A stretch of DNA of 64,000 nucleotides from Delphinus delphis (taxonomy: Eukaryota > Chordata > Mammalia > Artiodactyla > Delphinidae): assembly GCF_949987515.2 (NCBI RefSeq), contig NC_082688.1, positions 73,970,731 through 74,034,730 of the forward strand, in the 5' to 3' direction. The notes under the pieces were generated by a model. It made no database searches and was not told where the DNA came from. It saw only the letters and a list, made by a program, of their open reading frames with translations. The position numbers were made by a program, and so were the translations under genes. Positions 10,036-21,695 of the stretch are shown here, one piece after another. Within the stretch, counting starts at the first letter, position 1, and every line of letters starts with the position of its first letter.

Positions 10036-11417
10036 GCAACTTCGTGGCATTAGCATCCAATATCAAAATAAAGCATCAGCATCATCATCACTCTTCTTCT
10101 TCAGCCGTTATAATGGATCCCTAAGAAAATCTGCCTAAATATTAACAACTATCTTGACACTAGTCCCAGCTAGTGGGACTGTGGAAATCTATAACTTAAA
10201 TGTGGAAGCTTTGGTTCATAATAGAGTGTTGAGTTTAATTAAACCAAAAATTCCAATTAGTACAGATTTTTTTCAGGTGTTAATAGTACTGACTTGAGGC
10301 AAATGGTAATGACAAAGTAATTGGGTGGTCACTTAGATGTGGCCTATACTTCTTGATCCTTTTTAGTGATGTCTCTTTATTAGACTCTATTAAGCTATTT
10401 TATGGGAATGAAAAACAAAATAACAAAATTGTAGTATTAGTAAGGGACAGATGCAGCTAATAAAATAATGCTGCCACTGTGTTCTCACATAAAAGGTCAT
10501 TTCTTTCTCCAATTCTTCTATGTCTCCAGAAGTCAAGTCAAATTAATGAATTAGGGAAGAGAGGAAATGGTCAGTTGAGGGAAATATTTTTACAAAAATT
10601 TGACCTGTAAGTTCTTATTAAAATAAAATGACCTGGATTACCTTCATGTTTATTCTGTTTAAACATTTGTTTTCCTTAGGAGTGGGAGGGGGACTGTAAA
10701 TTAAATTAGAGAGAAGTACTGTCACACTGATGGAGACAAGTTCAATACCAAGGATTTATCTACTTAGACAAATGAAATCAGAGTCAGTACATCTATCTGA
10801 AATGTTCTGATGTCTCTGCAGAAATACAAAGAGTTCTGGGCAAATGCAATTGTACTTCAGTCAAATTTGGTACAGTTGTCTAGAGGCTGCTAATCGTTAA
10901 GGGTAAGCTTTATCAAATCAGTTGCAGGGATTTCATAAGACTGAAGAATAGGGTTACCAGATAAAATACAGGTTTCCTAGTTAGGACTGAATTTTAGATA
11001 AACAACAAATAATCTTTGGCATGTCTCAAATATATATACATAAATTGCGTGTGTCTATTTATTTCTATCAACAAAATAACCAATAACAGCTTCTAGATAT
11101 TATTTTTTAGCCTTAACATACTGTTTGACCTAAAAGCCAAACTGATTGATTTTCATTTGGGGTATTCATATTTTCAATCAATTTATTCCAAAGTAGTCAT
11201 TTAAAGGCTATATCCACAGAGAAAAAGAGACGTGATTAAAAAATTTAAAACATGGCATGCCTACACTTTGTTGTGTTTACTCAATGGGCAACAATCAGGT
11301 TAAATATTTTTTGATATTTTTAATTCACATAAAATTTGAATCTCCTAAATTATTTGATTTTTAGTTGTTCAAATTGATATAAATTCATTCTACCTTAGAA
11401 ACTTCCATTCCTTAGGC
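10036..11417. other. Mostly unique sequence
   Basis: No gene is visible. Around 10945-11030 'agggttaccagataaaataca' and 'agataaacaacaaataat' resemble a common mammalian interspersed repeat that I cannot name with certainty. A small hairpin (AGTCCCA/TGGGACT, 10162-10180) is present. Confidence 0.4.
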
Positions 11418-12132
11418 CAGCGGTCCCCAGCATTTTTGGCACCAGGGACCGGTTTCGTGGAAGACAATTTTTCCATGGACCGGGGGTAGGGGGAAATGGT
11501 TTCAGGATGATTCAAACACATTACATTTATTGGGCACTTTATTCTATTATTATTACATTGTAATATAAAATAATTATACAACTCACCATAATGTAGAATC
11601 AGTGGGAGCCTTGAGCTTGTTTTCCTACAACTAGATGGCCCCATCTGGGGCTGATGGGAGACAGTGACACCCCAAGTGTGTTGCTTATGTCCAGTCTACC
11701 CTGTAAGATTCAGCTTAATTGTCACTTGCCACTCACTGATAGGTTTTTGATATGAGTCTGCGAGCAATTGGTTTATTATAGTCTCTGTGCAGTCAAACCT
11801 CTCTCCTAATGATAATCTGTATTTGCAGCCGCTCCCAGTGCTAGCATCACCGCCTCAGCTCCACCTCAGATCATCAGGCATTAGATTCTCACACGGGATC
11901 ATAACCTAGATCCCTTGCATACACAGTTCACAGTAGGGTTCGCACTCTTATGAGAATCTAATGCCACTGCTAATTGGACAGGAGGTGGAGCTCAGGCGGT
12001 AGTGTGAGCCATGGGGAGTGGTTGTAAATACAGATGAAGCTTTGCTCACTCGCCTGCCACTCACCTCCTGCTATGAGGCCCAGTTCCTAACAGGCCATGG
12101 ACCATTACCGGTCCAGGGGTTGAGGACCCCTG
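11418..12132 (-). mobile_element. MER1/Charlie hAT transposon, long copy, minus orientation
   Basis: A 715-bp element with MER1 ends: CAGCGGTCCCC at 11418 and GGGGTTGAGGACCCCTG ending at 12132. The right end read in reverse complement matches the start of the copies at 553 and 2208, so this copy lies in the opposite orientation. Flanks ccttaggc (11410-11417) and ccttggct (12133-12140) are a degraded 8-bp duplication. It retains interior sequence missing from the short copies: a Charlie-like stretch (about 11495-11690) and a large palindromic segment (about 11820-12045). No transposase frame remains. Confidence 0.87.
11822..12047. repeat. Large inverted repeat (hairpin) inside the MER1 element
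   Basis: The left arm reads in order 'tgtatttgcagccgctccc', 'accgcctcagctccacctc', 'gcattagattctca'. The right arm is its imperfect reverse complement: 'tgagaatctaatgcc', 'gaggtggagctcaggcggt', 'gtggttgtaaataca'. The arms total about 75 bp each with a central spacer of roughly 60 bp. This palindrome belongs to the MER1B-type consensus. Confidence 0.8.
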
Positions 12133-12140
12133 CCTTGGCT

Positions 12141-12795
12141 ACTCAGAAATGAAAAGTGATTTCCATCCCCTCAAATAATATTTATGTCTATTATCACTTT
12201 GCATATAGAGACGCAATTTATGTCACCCTTTGAAGACCCAAACTATAGAATGTAAATTTCATAAAATTATTAAACTTTATATTTTGGTCATTCAAATTCT
12301 TTTCAAGAAATTTTTAAAGTAAGAACATGTGATATTCTGGCAAAGTAAAAACTGACTGCTGAAGCAAGTGCTGTTATACAGCTACCCGTATGAATTTGAT
12401 ATGTTATCTATATTTTTATAAGAAATATAAATTGATGTGTTGAATGATAAACACTTTACACATTTGTTGAAATTTGCTAATTGTTTTTAGATAATAAAGC
12501 ATAGTCTATGAGATCAATAAACACATATTCTATGTATACAAATAAAGTAGTTAATATTTAGACTATGAATTAGAATATGAGAATAATGAACCAAATAAAA
12601 AGGTAAAATATTATTATTTCTTCCTGGTTCTCCAGTGTTCCATTTAGAAAATTTTTTTCTCTGCCTGAAAAATACTCTTTAGTGTAAATATGCTGGTGAC
12701 AAAGTATTTCAGTATGGATTTATGTAAAAATGTACTTATTTCAACTTTATTCCTAAAGCATATTTTAATGAATATAAAGTTCATGCTCAGGATTT
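12141..12795. other. Unassigned AT-rich sequence
   Basis: No gene or confident repeat assignment. Confidence 0.4.
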
Positions 12796-12799
12796 ATTT

Positions 12800-13620
12800 T
12801 CTTTCAATATATTGAAGCTCCCCTCTCACCAGTGTTCACTGTTTCTTTTGAGAAATCAGCTGTTAATCTAAGTTCTGCTTCTTTCAAAAGTCATGTGATT
12901 TTTTCCATTAGCTGCTTGCAAGATATTTGATATTCTATATTTTTACTGTGATACCTCAGATATGAATTATTTATTTTTATACTCCCAGGGGTTTACTGGG
13001 TAGAAGTCTTTCATTAGTTTAGGGAAATTTTTATACATAATCCTTCTCCTTTCCCATTTTTTCTTGCCTCTCCTTTTGAGACTCCAACTAACTATCTTAG
13101 ATGTTCCCCTTTTATGCTCTATGCTCCTACATTCTCTGTGTTTTTCATCTATGTTTCATTCATTTTTTTTCTGACTTTTTTTCTAGTTAATTAATTCTCT
13201 CTTCAGATGTTAAACCAAGCCATTGAATTCTACATTTTATTTGTTGTATTTTTCAGTTTTTGAATTTGTTTTTTAATTTGCTAGATCACTTTTAATATTT
13301 TAGTCCCTGCCATAAGTTTCAATCTTGTCATTTATCTCCTAGAATGTGAGAATTATAGTTATCTTACAGTCTGTGTCTAATAATTCTAATATCTGGAATC
13401 AGTAGATTTCTTCATATTTTCTGTTATTCCATCTGGTTCTTAATTATGAGGTCTTGTCTACTCACATTCTGGTTATCTTTATTATTATATTTTGGATATT
13501 ATGTTTGAAAAATTATTTATATAAATAATTTGAGAACAAAGATGATATTGTAATCCTCCAGAAATGATGTCCTATGGTTTTATAAGGTACATTGGTCACA
13601 GTAATTTCTAGATCATCTTA
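12800..13620 (-). mobile_element. Ancient L1/HAL1-like fragment, minus strand
   Basis: T-rich + strand containing phrases typical of reverse-complement HAL1/L1ME interiors: 'cttttgagaaatcagctgtt', 'tgtatttttcagtttttgaa', 'ctgtgtctaataattctaat', 'atctggttcttaattatgag'. Highly diverged with no continuous reading frame. The class (LINE) is reasonable; the exact family is uncertain. Confidence 0.5.
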
Positions 13621-14639
13621 ATCCAAATTCATAACTGAAATTTTTCTGACCACTGCAAAGCTGGTCGAAAGCTTTTTCAAGGCTTAGTTTACTTCTGCTT
13701 CACTCTTGATACTACAGTCCTAATAAAACTGAGGTAATTTACCATGCCACCAAACGTAAGGCCCTCCCCTCTGTCCTGGGGTCCCTTAAACTCAAAAGAC
13801 CAGCTGACTTGAAATCTCCAATACCAACAGAGAAAAAATAATCCTTAAAATGTTGGACTGATATCCTCTTTTGGGTCTAAATCTGGCAATTATTACTATA
13901 TTTTTATTTACTATTATTATTCATTTTATCTAGTATTGCTTATATTATTTATTTGACATTTTTAATTAGTATGTTCTCACTCTTTAAAATTTACTTTAGC
14001 TGTAAGTTCTGTCCAAATTATTTAATTTGGTATTATCAGAGGCAACATGAAACCCTTAACCATTGAAAGTTAACTTTTCAAATGTAGTTTATCTACAGAA
14101 GGCACAATCTATCTCATTACATTGTGAAAGAATGGTTTATTCTAACCCAAATACATTCAGCTCTCATTGGTCATATTCTGTAAATGAATAATACTAGAAT
14201 TTTCTTTTTTCTTTAGTCTTCAATCACGTAGTAGAAAATAAAGATCTGGTAAGATAACCAAAAAGCAAATAAAAGGATACATTCTAATTAACTTGACAGC
14301 AATCAGATAAGGGAACAGACCCATACTGGAGGGAATTAAGTTACTATGTTGATTCAACAACTCACTTTGTAAAACAAGTTCAGTGTTCTCATTCAATCTC
14401 TTATTTGACCTATATCCAAAATACCACAAATCAAAGTGAAAGAGGAGACAGACTAAAGAGTTGATTATGAACTCCATCTAGAAAGAGAAAATTCTTTGTA
14501 TACCAACATAATGAGAAAAAAAAAAAGGCTGGAAAAAAATTTACGTTTCTAAGTATCTCTGTAGGGTGGGAATGACCACTAAAATGGTCAAAAATTATGT
14601 TTTTATGAAAAATAGTGCTTGGATGGAAATTAGAAGTTA
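13621..14639. other. Unassigned sequence
   Basis: No gene seen. An 85-codon minus-strand frame (14220-14477) is a hydrophobic translation of T-rich DNA with no context supporting it. Confidence 0.4.
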
Positions 14640-14725
14640 TTGTGTCCCAGCCTGGCTCCTATGAACGCATTCTCCCTCTTATTCCACATCTCAGTAGTCT
14701 CATTTGTAAAGTAAGCCATTTGAAC
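14640..14725 (+). mobile_element. MIR fragment (weak)
   Basis: 'cagcctggctcctatgaac', then 'atctcagtagtctcatttg' and 'taaagtaagcc' follow the order of the MIR 3' half. Short and diverged. Confidence 0.45.
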
Positions 14726-15585
14726 AACATACTCTCCAAAACCAATTTCAACTCTAAGCTTTTATAATGTATATTTCAAAGTTACACTTCTTTTACATTT
14801 TTGTCAATTCCTTGGGTGAACATTACAAATACACGTACACATATGTGAACAAAGAAAAAAATAAATGTTTTCATTCACAAAAAATATCTCTTACAAAACG
14901 AACAAAGGCAGAAACAGAACTCCATTAGATAAAAATGTACTTCTAAAATAGGTCAAATTCAATCCATATTCTTAAACTAATGAAAACCACTGTTAGCACA
15001 TGCTTACAAAAAATATTCATTACAGAAATCTAATTTCTGTTCTCTAAGCAGCTATAATAGAATCAGTGAATATTTCCATAATATCTTTTATGTTCATGTC
15101 AGTGAGATAACAGTTCCATACTCAAAGATTTCTAATTGATTTGACCATAAAATAAACCTTTTGTTCAAAGAAGGGCAAAAAAATAAAAGATAAGAAAGAT
15201 GGCAATTTAACTTTCAGATGTATACTGCATACAGATATCTCGGGGCCATTATAATGCTGAACACAAAAAATAAAAAGGCTAGGCAATAAAATCATGGAAC
15301 TGGCCAAAGAGTGACTTAGCTACAATAACTACACAAGGACACAGGCATACCTTTATGTAACATTTTGAAAATGGACTTAGTCCATTTCAGAGAAAAACAT
15401 CAGGTATCTGTACATATATGAGTTACTTTGCAAACAGAATTATTAGGAGGATTATTTAATAGCAAGTAACTTGTAGAAGTTTCATTAGTAAGTCTTGAAA
15501 ATATCCCTGGCTGGTGTGTGTGTGTGTATATAGTGTTCTCACCTTTGATTTGAAGATTGAATCTGAGCATCTGGAAAATATTTAT
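14726..15585. other. Unassigned sequence
   Basis: AT-rich; a short GT/TA tract at 15514-15532 is the only low-complexity feature. No gene recognised. Confidence 0.4.
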
Positions 15586-15589
15586 CCCC

Positions 15590-15665
15590 ATATTCACATT
15601 TCTTAATCTCATTTCCCTCATTTGTAAAATGGTGACTATAACATCTATCTGATGAAACTATTATG
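15590..15665 (+). mobile_element. MIR fragment
   Basis: 'cttaatctcatttccctc' followed by 'atttgtaaaatggtgac' and 'tatctgatgaaactattatg' matches the MIR 3' segment (tttcctcatctgtaaaatgg...). Confidence 0.65.
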
Positions 15666-15984
15666 TATACTAAAAGCTATAAAATAAATTTAAAAGAATT
15701 TAAATTGGGTAGGAACATATTAATATAAGCTATTACTACTTTCTCCTTGGTAAGCGTTTAAAAAATTAGAAACTCTCGTCATCAGAGTAACCTGCCAGTG
15801 TTTGAAAAAAATACAAACATCAAGAGGGAAGCCACAAATGGCATCCTTGAGCTACAATATATTTAGTTCTATATTTTGAAAACAATCAAACAAAATATCT
15901 ATATCTGTATCTTGCTATTCATCTATCAATCTATATCACGTAAATCAATCAACGCTGTCTTTGAAATTGCTCACTACATTTTTG

Positions 15985-16555
15985 ATCACTCCCTTTCTTT
16001 TCCCTTCTTGATTGCTTTTACTTTTTCCTATCTCCATTTTCTAGATATCGCTCCCCTGCAGTGTTCTCTGCTTTAAAATCCTCATCTAATTGTGGTTTCA
16101 ACCATTGTCACCAAGTTAATAACCCCCAAAATGGGTATCCGCCAAGTGGATAAATCCCACCCTTCCCTCTGACTCCAGACCTAGTTATTTCAGATGGGGC
16201 ATCTCCATTTGGATAGTCTCCTCCTGTCAATTCAAAAGAGAGTGCCCCCAAATAAACTACTCTTTTTCTCTTCCTCACAGGTAAACTTTGTATCCCACAT
16301 ATCCCAGCTTTTCTGCACATGGAACCTCAAATTTACAGTGAGCCTTTCCAAACTTCTTTTTTACTTCACCTCACACTTTCATTTTTCCTCCATGTTTTAA
16401 GTCTCATCTGTCTGCAAATTTTCCTGGATGTGCCTCTGCAATGTCCATAGAACTGAGCCTTTACTTAACCCTAATTACAATCAAAGTAGCCCGCGATTCC
16501 AAGGCTTCGTGGGTTACTTCAAAAGCCAACCAGATCATAACTCAAAACAGAGCGC
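15985..16555 (+). mobile_element. L2 LINE fragment
   Basis: The segment 'ctgactccagacctagtta' followed by 'ggcatctccatttggatag' parallels the L2 ORF2 3' region. The surrounding C/T-rich style fits. It is interrupted at 16571 by a CHR SINE. Frames of 66-114 codons here are remnants or chance. Confidence 0.6.
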
Positions 16556-16793
16556 AGACTAATAGATTCTTTTTTTTTTTTTTTCGCGGAACAGGGGCCT
16601 CTCACTGTTGTGGCCTCTCCCGTTGTGGAGCACAGGCTCCGGACGCGCAGGCTCAGCGGCCATGGCTCACGGGCCCAGCCGCTCCGCGGCATGTGGGATC
16701 CTCCCAGACCGGGGCACGAACCCGTGTCCCCTGCACTGGCAGGCGGACTCTCAACCACTGCGCCACCAGTGAAGCCCCAGACTAATACGTTCT
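16556..16793 (-). mobile_element. CHR-type tRNA-Glu SINE, minus strand, with target duplication
   Basis: The body is 16571-16778 (poly(A) as T run at 16570-16584). The + strand is the reverse complement of the CHR-2-type SINE: 'ccgttgtggagcacaggctc', 'gcatgtgggatcctcccag', 'ccaccagtgaagcccc'. Target duplications of 15 bp are agactaatagattct (16556-16570) and agactaatacgttct (16779-16793), with two mismatches. The head derives from tRNA-Glu and holds box A and box B for RNA polymerase III. Overlapping frames of 79-114 codons are SINE translations only. Confidence 0.93.
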
Positions 16794-17125
16794 TTAAAAC
16801 ACTGCTGCTGATTGCAGAAGTGGGAAGAGAAGAGGGTAAGAAGGAAGAGCTTAGTCAGAACGATGTTTACTGATGTGGAGCCAGAAGAAAGGGGAAAGAG
16901 ATGAGGGTGGGTAGGTAAGGACTTGAGCATCCAGACTCACACGGGGAATCAGGGACATTCAGACTCAAACTTGACCCAGTGTTGTCATGGGGTGAATATG
17001 AGTTTCTTAAGTCACTCAGTAGTGGGTTTTATGCTGTTGCTGGTAATTCCTATGCTTAGATAATATATGTAATACAGAAAACATGATCATCTGTGATTGC
17101 CAAATGTTAGTCCTCCCAAATGTTA
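16794..17125. other. Unassigned sequence
   Basis: No gene or named repeat recognised. Confidence 0.4.
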
Positions 17126-17129
17126 GGCT

Positions 17130-17550
17130 TCCCTCTCATCTTTAATATTCTGTGCTCTGTCCCTTCTTACCCTGCTCACTTAAAACAGTGCTTTTATCAG
17201 ATGTCACTTTTGCTCAGATATATACCATGATTTCCTATTATAATTTCAAACATGTTTGAGTTCCTCTGATGACTTTCCAGGCCTTCTATTACCTGACTTC
17301 ATACTTTTTATCTAATATTTGCTTCTAGTTCTCTTGACAAACTAGCTTTGAACCAGAGTCAAGTTGCCTTATTACCCTCTAACTACATCTACCTCCTTTC
17401 GGTGCCGACGGTATGCATGTTTTTTTTTCCTGGAATCCTCTATTCTAGATCAATATCTTTAAACATTCTTCAAGGTATAGTAAGAGTTCTACTCACTCCA
17501 TGAAACTATATCCACCTAGACCATTTCCCCCACAACTGCTCCACAGACTG
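17130..17550 (+). mobile_element. L2 LINE 3' fragment
   Basis: C/T-rich segment in L2 order: 'ccaggccttctattacctga', 'ccctctaactacatctacc', 'tttcctggaatcctctattc', 'cattcttcaaggtatagt', 'ttctactcactccatgaa'. These are diverged versions of the L2 3' region (…aaggcccttc…, …cctggaatgccctt…). Confidence 0.65.
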
Positions 17551-18312
17551 AGAAGTAAAAGTTGAATGGATAACATGATTAGTTAAAAGTAGAAAAGCTA
17601 TTTAAAAATTTTGATCTACATGGAATCAAACAGTCATTGTGACTGATTGCTTCCCTTAGTTTGGTGATCTTCCCCCCAATTAATTACTGGAATGTCCTAT
17701 GGCCATAGTAATACCTTGCCTTTGGTGTATCCAATTCTGACAATGTTTCAAAGGTTCATTAAACCAAACTTATTTTCCAGCACGAGCCATAACGGCACAA
17801 CTCCTCGTGTGCCATAGCAGTGGCATATTCTTGTTGCATGTGCACAGATAAAAATAGCCATGTCAGACACAACAACTGTCAGATTTGATGCCTGGGGCAT
17901 CATTTTTGATAGAGACAGCTGTGGAAGCTAAATTGAGGTTTCCTATGTGCTCCGTACTCCCACCTCTTTCGAGAAAGCTGCCTATTGCTAGGCTGTATAT
18001 TTTTGTGTTTTGCATCTATATTTAGATGCTGAGAAGACAAATAATGCACTAAATCCATGGTGTGGAGAGAGGGGAAGGAAAAACACCTGTCAAATATAGA
18101 ACTTTCAGCTACATCAGAAGAGAAGGTTCTCTGCTCTTACTGACAAGGGCCTTTGGAAACCTGTTAAAGGACTGGACCTGCTCAGGAGACCACGGTTATG
18201 TTCCAGTTAAAAGCTATTTCTGCAAATAAAAGGATCTTGTGAATTCTACTCCGAAGTCTTCACAATTTGAAGGCCTCGCACACCCTTTCCATTCCTCTCT
18301 GATCACTAGACA
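17551..18312. other. Unique sequence, possible conserved non-coding DNA
   Basis: Higher-complexity sequence without recognisable repeats or exons. Candidate for cross-mammal conservation, but this cannot be judged from one genome. Confidence 0.35.
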
Positions 18313-18871
18313 TCAGGGGTCAACTTTTTCTGAAAAGGGCTAAGGAGTAAATACTCTAGGCTTTGTCAACCATATGGTTTCTGTCACAATTGTCAACTCT
18401 ATCAAGGTAGCCAAAGCAGGTGCCGACAACACGTGAATGACTGGGAGTGACTGTTCCAATAAAACATGGTTAGTAACACAGAATTTTGAATTTTATATAA
18501 TTTTTACATGTCACAAAGTATTATGCTTCTTTTGGTCTGTTCCAATCATTTAAAAATGTAAAAAACATCTTAAACTCACAGACCATATTAAAAGAAGGCA
18601 GTGGGCAGGTTTGGTGCACAGGCCGTAGTTTGTTTTTGTTTTTTTTTTTTTTTTGTGGTACGCAGGCCTCTCACCGTTGTGGCCTCTCCCGTTGCGGAGC
18701 ACAGGCTCTGGACGTGCAGGCTCAGCGGCCATGGCCCACGGGCCCAGCCGCTCCGCGGCATGTGGGATCCTCCCAGACCGGGGCACGAACCTGTGTCCCC
18801 TGCATCGGCAGGCGGACTCTCAACCACTGCGCCACCAGGGAAGCCCACAGGCTGTAGTTTGAGACCTCCAG
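18313..18871 (+). mobile_element. MER33/MER58-like hAT-Charlie element split by a SINE
   Basis: Starts caggggtcaactttttctga, then 'aagggctaaggagtaaatac', 'taggctttgtcaaccatatg', 'gttccaataaaacatgg', and ends '...ggctgtagtttgagacctcc'. This follows the MER33/58 consensus from end to end. A CHR SINE (18633-18846) was inserted about 25 bp before the right terminus, duplicating 'acaggc(c/t)gtagtttg' of the transposon. The transposon is therefore older than the SINE. Confidence 0.82.
18618..18861 (-). mobile_element. CHR-type tRNA-Glu SINE, minus strand, with target duplication
   Basis: The body is 18633-18846 with the poly(A) as a T run on the + strand. 15-bp target duplications acaggccgtagtttg (18618-18632) and acaggctgtagtttg (18847-18861) differ at one base. 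The body matches the copies at 16571, 34711 and 53380. It is nested in a MER33/58-like element. Frames of 69-101 codons on both strands translate the SINE and are not genes. Confidence 0.95.
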
Positions 18872-21365
18872 GTCTACACAAGTACTCCTTCTCTATCTCA
18901 CTTTAAAATGAAAAGTAGATGTCCCTTGTGAAGCAGACTATCACCTTCAAATACTGAGATATCTGAGCTTAAGACTTATCCAGTTTCTTTATCAGCAAAC
19001 TAGAGCTCTAAAAGAGAGTCACCACTGTATATATTTTTCAAAGGCCAGAAAAAGAGTCATCAGATTCCAAAATAAAAGTACCCAGCTACCCCTTTTGAAG
19101 CCAAATTCAATCACAATCTAGCTTATCTACATATCTTAGGTTAAAAAGACCAATTAATCACCAGCAATCACCATACTTATAATTTCTGTACTTTCAGGAA
19201 TCTCTATTTTTGTGCTACTAAAAACAAAAGTGGAAAATTTAGTACATTTAAAAAATGTTAGTGTGGTTGAATGCTAAGCCCCAGTCACATCACCCAGAGT
19301 TACATGGGATACAATCTGGCACCATATTGAGTTCTAGACTCAAGACTGCCATTGCTACTTAATCAAGGGAATTGAGTCTTGAGTGCTTTAAGGTAGGAGC
19401 CACTTATAAACATGAACCAATAACATCATGTTCTAAGATAGTTTATCAACTGTTCAACAGTGCTCACTACACAGGACTTTACTCCTCATCGAGTTCCTGA
19501 AGGTGATGATGAACAGGAGGATGTGTTGAGGTATGAGCTAGTGGGTCTATACAATTTTCTTCAGGTATTAGGCAACCACTGAAGGGCTGTTATGTTTCTC
19601 TTACTTCATTTTCATTTTTTGCTTTTTATGGAGGGATTCTTTTTGAAAAAAATTCTGTTTGTTTACTTTGTTTCATGGAGTGTCAGTAAAGAGTGTTATA
19701 ATCAAGTTATCTCTTTGTAAGTGGGTTAAATCATAGCCTGAATGCCACAAATATAATTGTATAAGCAGGTTAACCTGGGCAGGTTAACACAGCATTGGCT
19801 GGGCAGTGTTTACCAGATCCCCACTGCTTTTGAGTAGTTTACCAAACACTGCAGTGCAGCAGAACATTATCATTATTTCCAAACTGGAGTTTATGTACCA
19901 CAAGATGAGAAATCTTGAGTTTCTCAAGGAACAGGTGAAGCTACAGAATAATATATGTCCCTGGAGCTTAAATTTTATCCAAAGTCTAGTGAAACCTACT
20001 ATTTGAATATTTAAATAAGTATAAGTAGATGATAGGGTAGAATTCAAATTCTCATAGATTTTGAAAATTAAAATAAAAACAAAAAAAAAAAGTGTTTGTC
20101 TTATAAATGGTCAATTCATCCACCTCCTTATTAGGTCAAGGAAATAACATGATTCTGCAATGCCATTAGTAAGTTTTGGCCGGAAAGTTTAAGAAGCATT
20201 GTTATAAGCCCCAGACACCTTCCTGATGGAGACGGCGTTGAAATGTTTCTATGATCCAATCAACACTTAGAGAAAGAAGGATAAATAAAATTCATCCTCT
20301 GGTTCTCTTGCCATTCAAATAAACCAAATGTTAGTAGATTTAAATGGGCTCATTTACTGAAAAGTGTACACTAATTTTTTCAACTCGGGTGTTGTTGTTT
20401 AAAAGCCACAGGGTCTAGAAGTCTGCAGAGCTAAATTCTCCTTCCAAGTCTAAGTTGTTACATGATGTCAGTCACTTCTCTTCACTGTTCTCCTCTTAGC
20501 CTTGGGAAAGGGGCATCTACCTGCCCAATGAACAAATATTTAGGCTAGAAGAAAAAATATTTTTCCTAGATATATAAAGTCAAGTAAAAGTGAGGCTATA
20601 AGAGAAGTGAGTGTAATGTTCTCTGTACCTGCTCCCCCTAAAATGCCGTTTCTTGTTTATAGTAATGGGAGAAATTGAGTGAATTGGTTTTTTGGAAGAT
20701 TATGGGAATAACTTTGAAATGCTTCACTTTGTTAGGATGAAAGTATTTTCAATTATGGAACTTGTTTGAAAAGGCAAAAATTGAACTGGCTTCTACCCTA
20801 TTTAAATCTGTGTCTGTCTCCTATTTTTTTCTTTTTGTTGTTGTTCTGTTGTTTTGTTTTCTTTAACAACAGCACAGAATGACAGATGTGTGAAAAAAAG
20901 AAAGAGAACTAGGAAAATATGATAACAGTCACAACTGGCTCCCTAGATTTATTTCCAGTTGATTTTACATCTGGTCCAACTGTGTTGTTTGTTGATATTC
21001 TGTTGGCAACAGACATGAGCCGTATGTCTCTTTTGCTTTTATTAACATTTTCATATCTCAACAAGAGAATTTGGTGGAAATTGTAGCAATGAAGCGAGTG
21101 ATCTTTGCATGACATCTCAAAGTTGGCATCTTTCCACTTCCATATTCAAAAGATCACCCAATCTGGTCAGTTTTGGGTTTTGGAAATATCTCTAGACTTT
21201 CTCTTTTCTAGTTCCCAGGAACATCATGATATCCTCCCTGATTACAGCACACGCCTCCTAACTTCTTTCTTGAGTGGGCATTTCAATCCACCCATTTTCC
21301 TGGCACTATACTTAAGATTTTCAAATTAAAACCTGATCACGCACCTAAATAAACTTCTTCAGTAT
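18872..21365. other. Unassigned mostly unique sequence
   Basis: No exon, RNA gene or named repeat recognised over about 2.5 kb. Short frames (66-87 codons) have no supporting context. Confidence 0.4.
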
Positions 21366-21368
21366 GTC

Positions 21369-21450
21369 AGTTACCTGTAAAATAAAGGTAACTTATTTTA
21401 TTTTACAAGTCTTGCGTGCCTCGGTGTATTAGCGATGCACACAAGACTTG
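21369..21450. repeat. Adjacent hairpins (palindromic segment)
   Basis: First hairpin: AGTTACCT (21369-21376) with AGGTAACT (21386-21393), perfect arms. Second: CAAGTCTTGCGTGC (21406-21419) with GCACACAAGACTTG (21437-21450), 13 of 14 paired, 17-nt loop. They may be the remains of a palindromic DNA transposon; no known family is recognised. Confidence 0.6.
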
Positions 21451-21469
21451 CAATATTGGTTATCAATCT

Positions 21470-21695
21470 ACTTTGTATTTCCAAGCTCCAATCTCTTGCC
21501 ATTTACCCACAAATCTCAGCAATTTTGAACCTGTCATTCCTCAAACGTTCCAGACCTTGTCATATCTCTGGCTCTTCACACATGCCTTTTCCTCTGTCTG
21601 TCACTCATCCTTCCGGACCCAGCTCAATGTCAACTCCTCTGTAAAGTCTTTATTGACACTCTTAGCTGTAACAACAAAATAAACCCCTCTGATGA
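21470..21695 (+). mobile_element. L2 LINE 3' fragment
   Basis: 'tctggctcttcacacatgcc', 'ccttttcctctgtctgtcac', 'ggacccagctcaatgtcaac', 'tcctctgtaaagtctttattg' correspond in order to the L2 3' region (...cacatgctgttccctctgcctgg... ...gctcagctcaaatgtcacctcctctgtgaag...). Two overlapping frames here are L2 translations. Confidence 0.75.

Noticed and set aside
16600..16780. Possible tRNA gene from box A/box B-like motifs
   Set aside because: The motifs belong to tRNA-derived SINEs; no cloverleaf with intact acceptor and anticodon stems is seen.
18550..18906. Overlapping frames of 69-101 codons on both strands with Arg/Pro/Gly-rich protein
   Set aside because: They translate a GC-rich CHR SINE; similar peptides appear at every SINE copy in the window.
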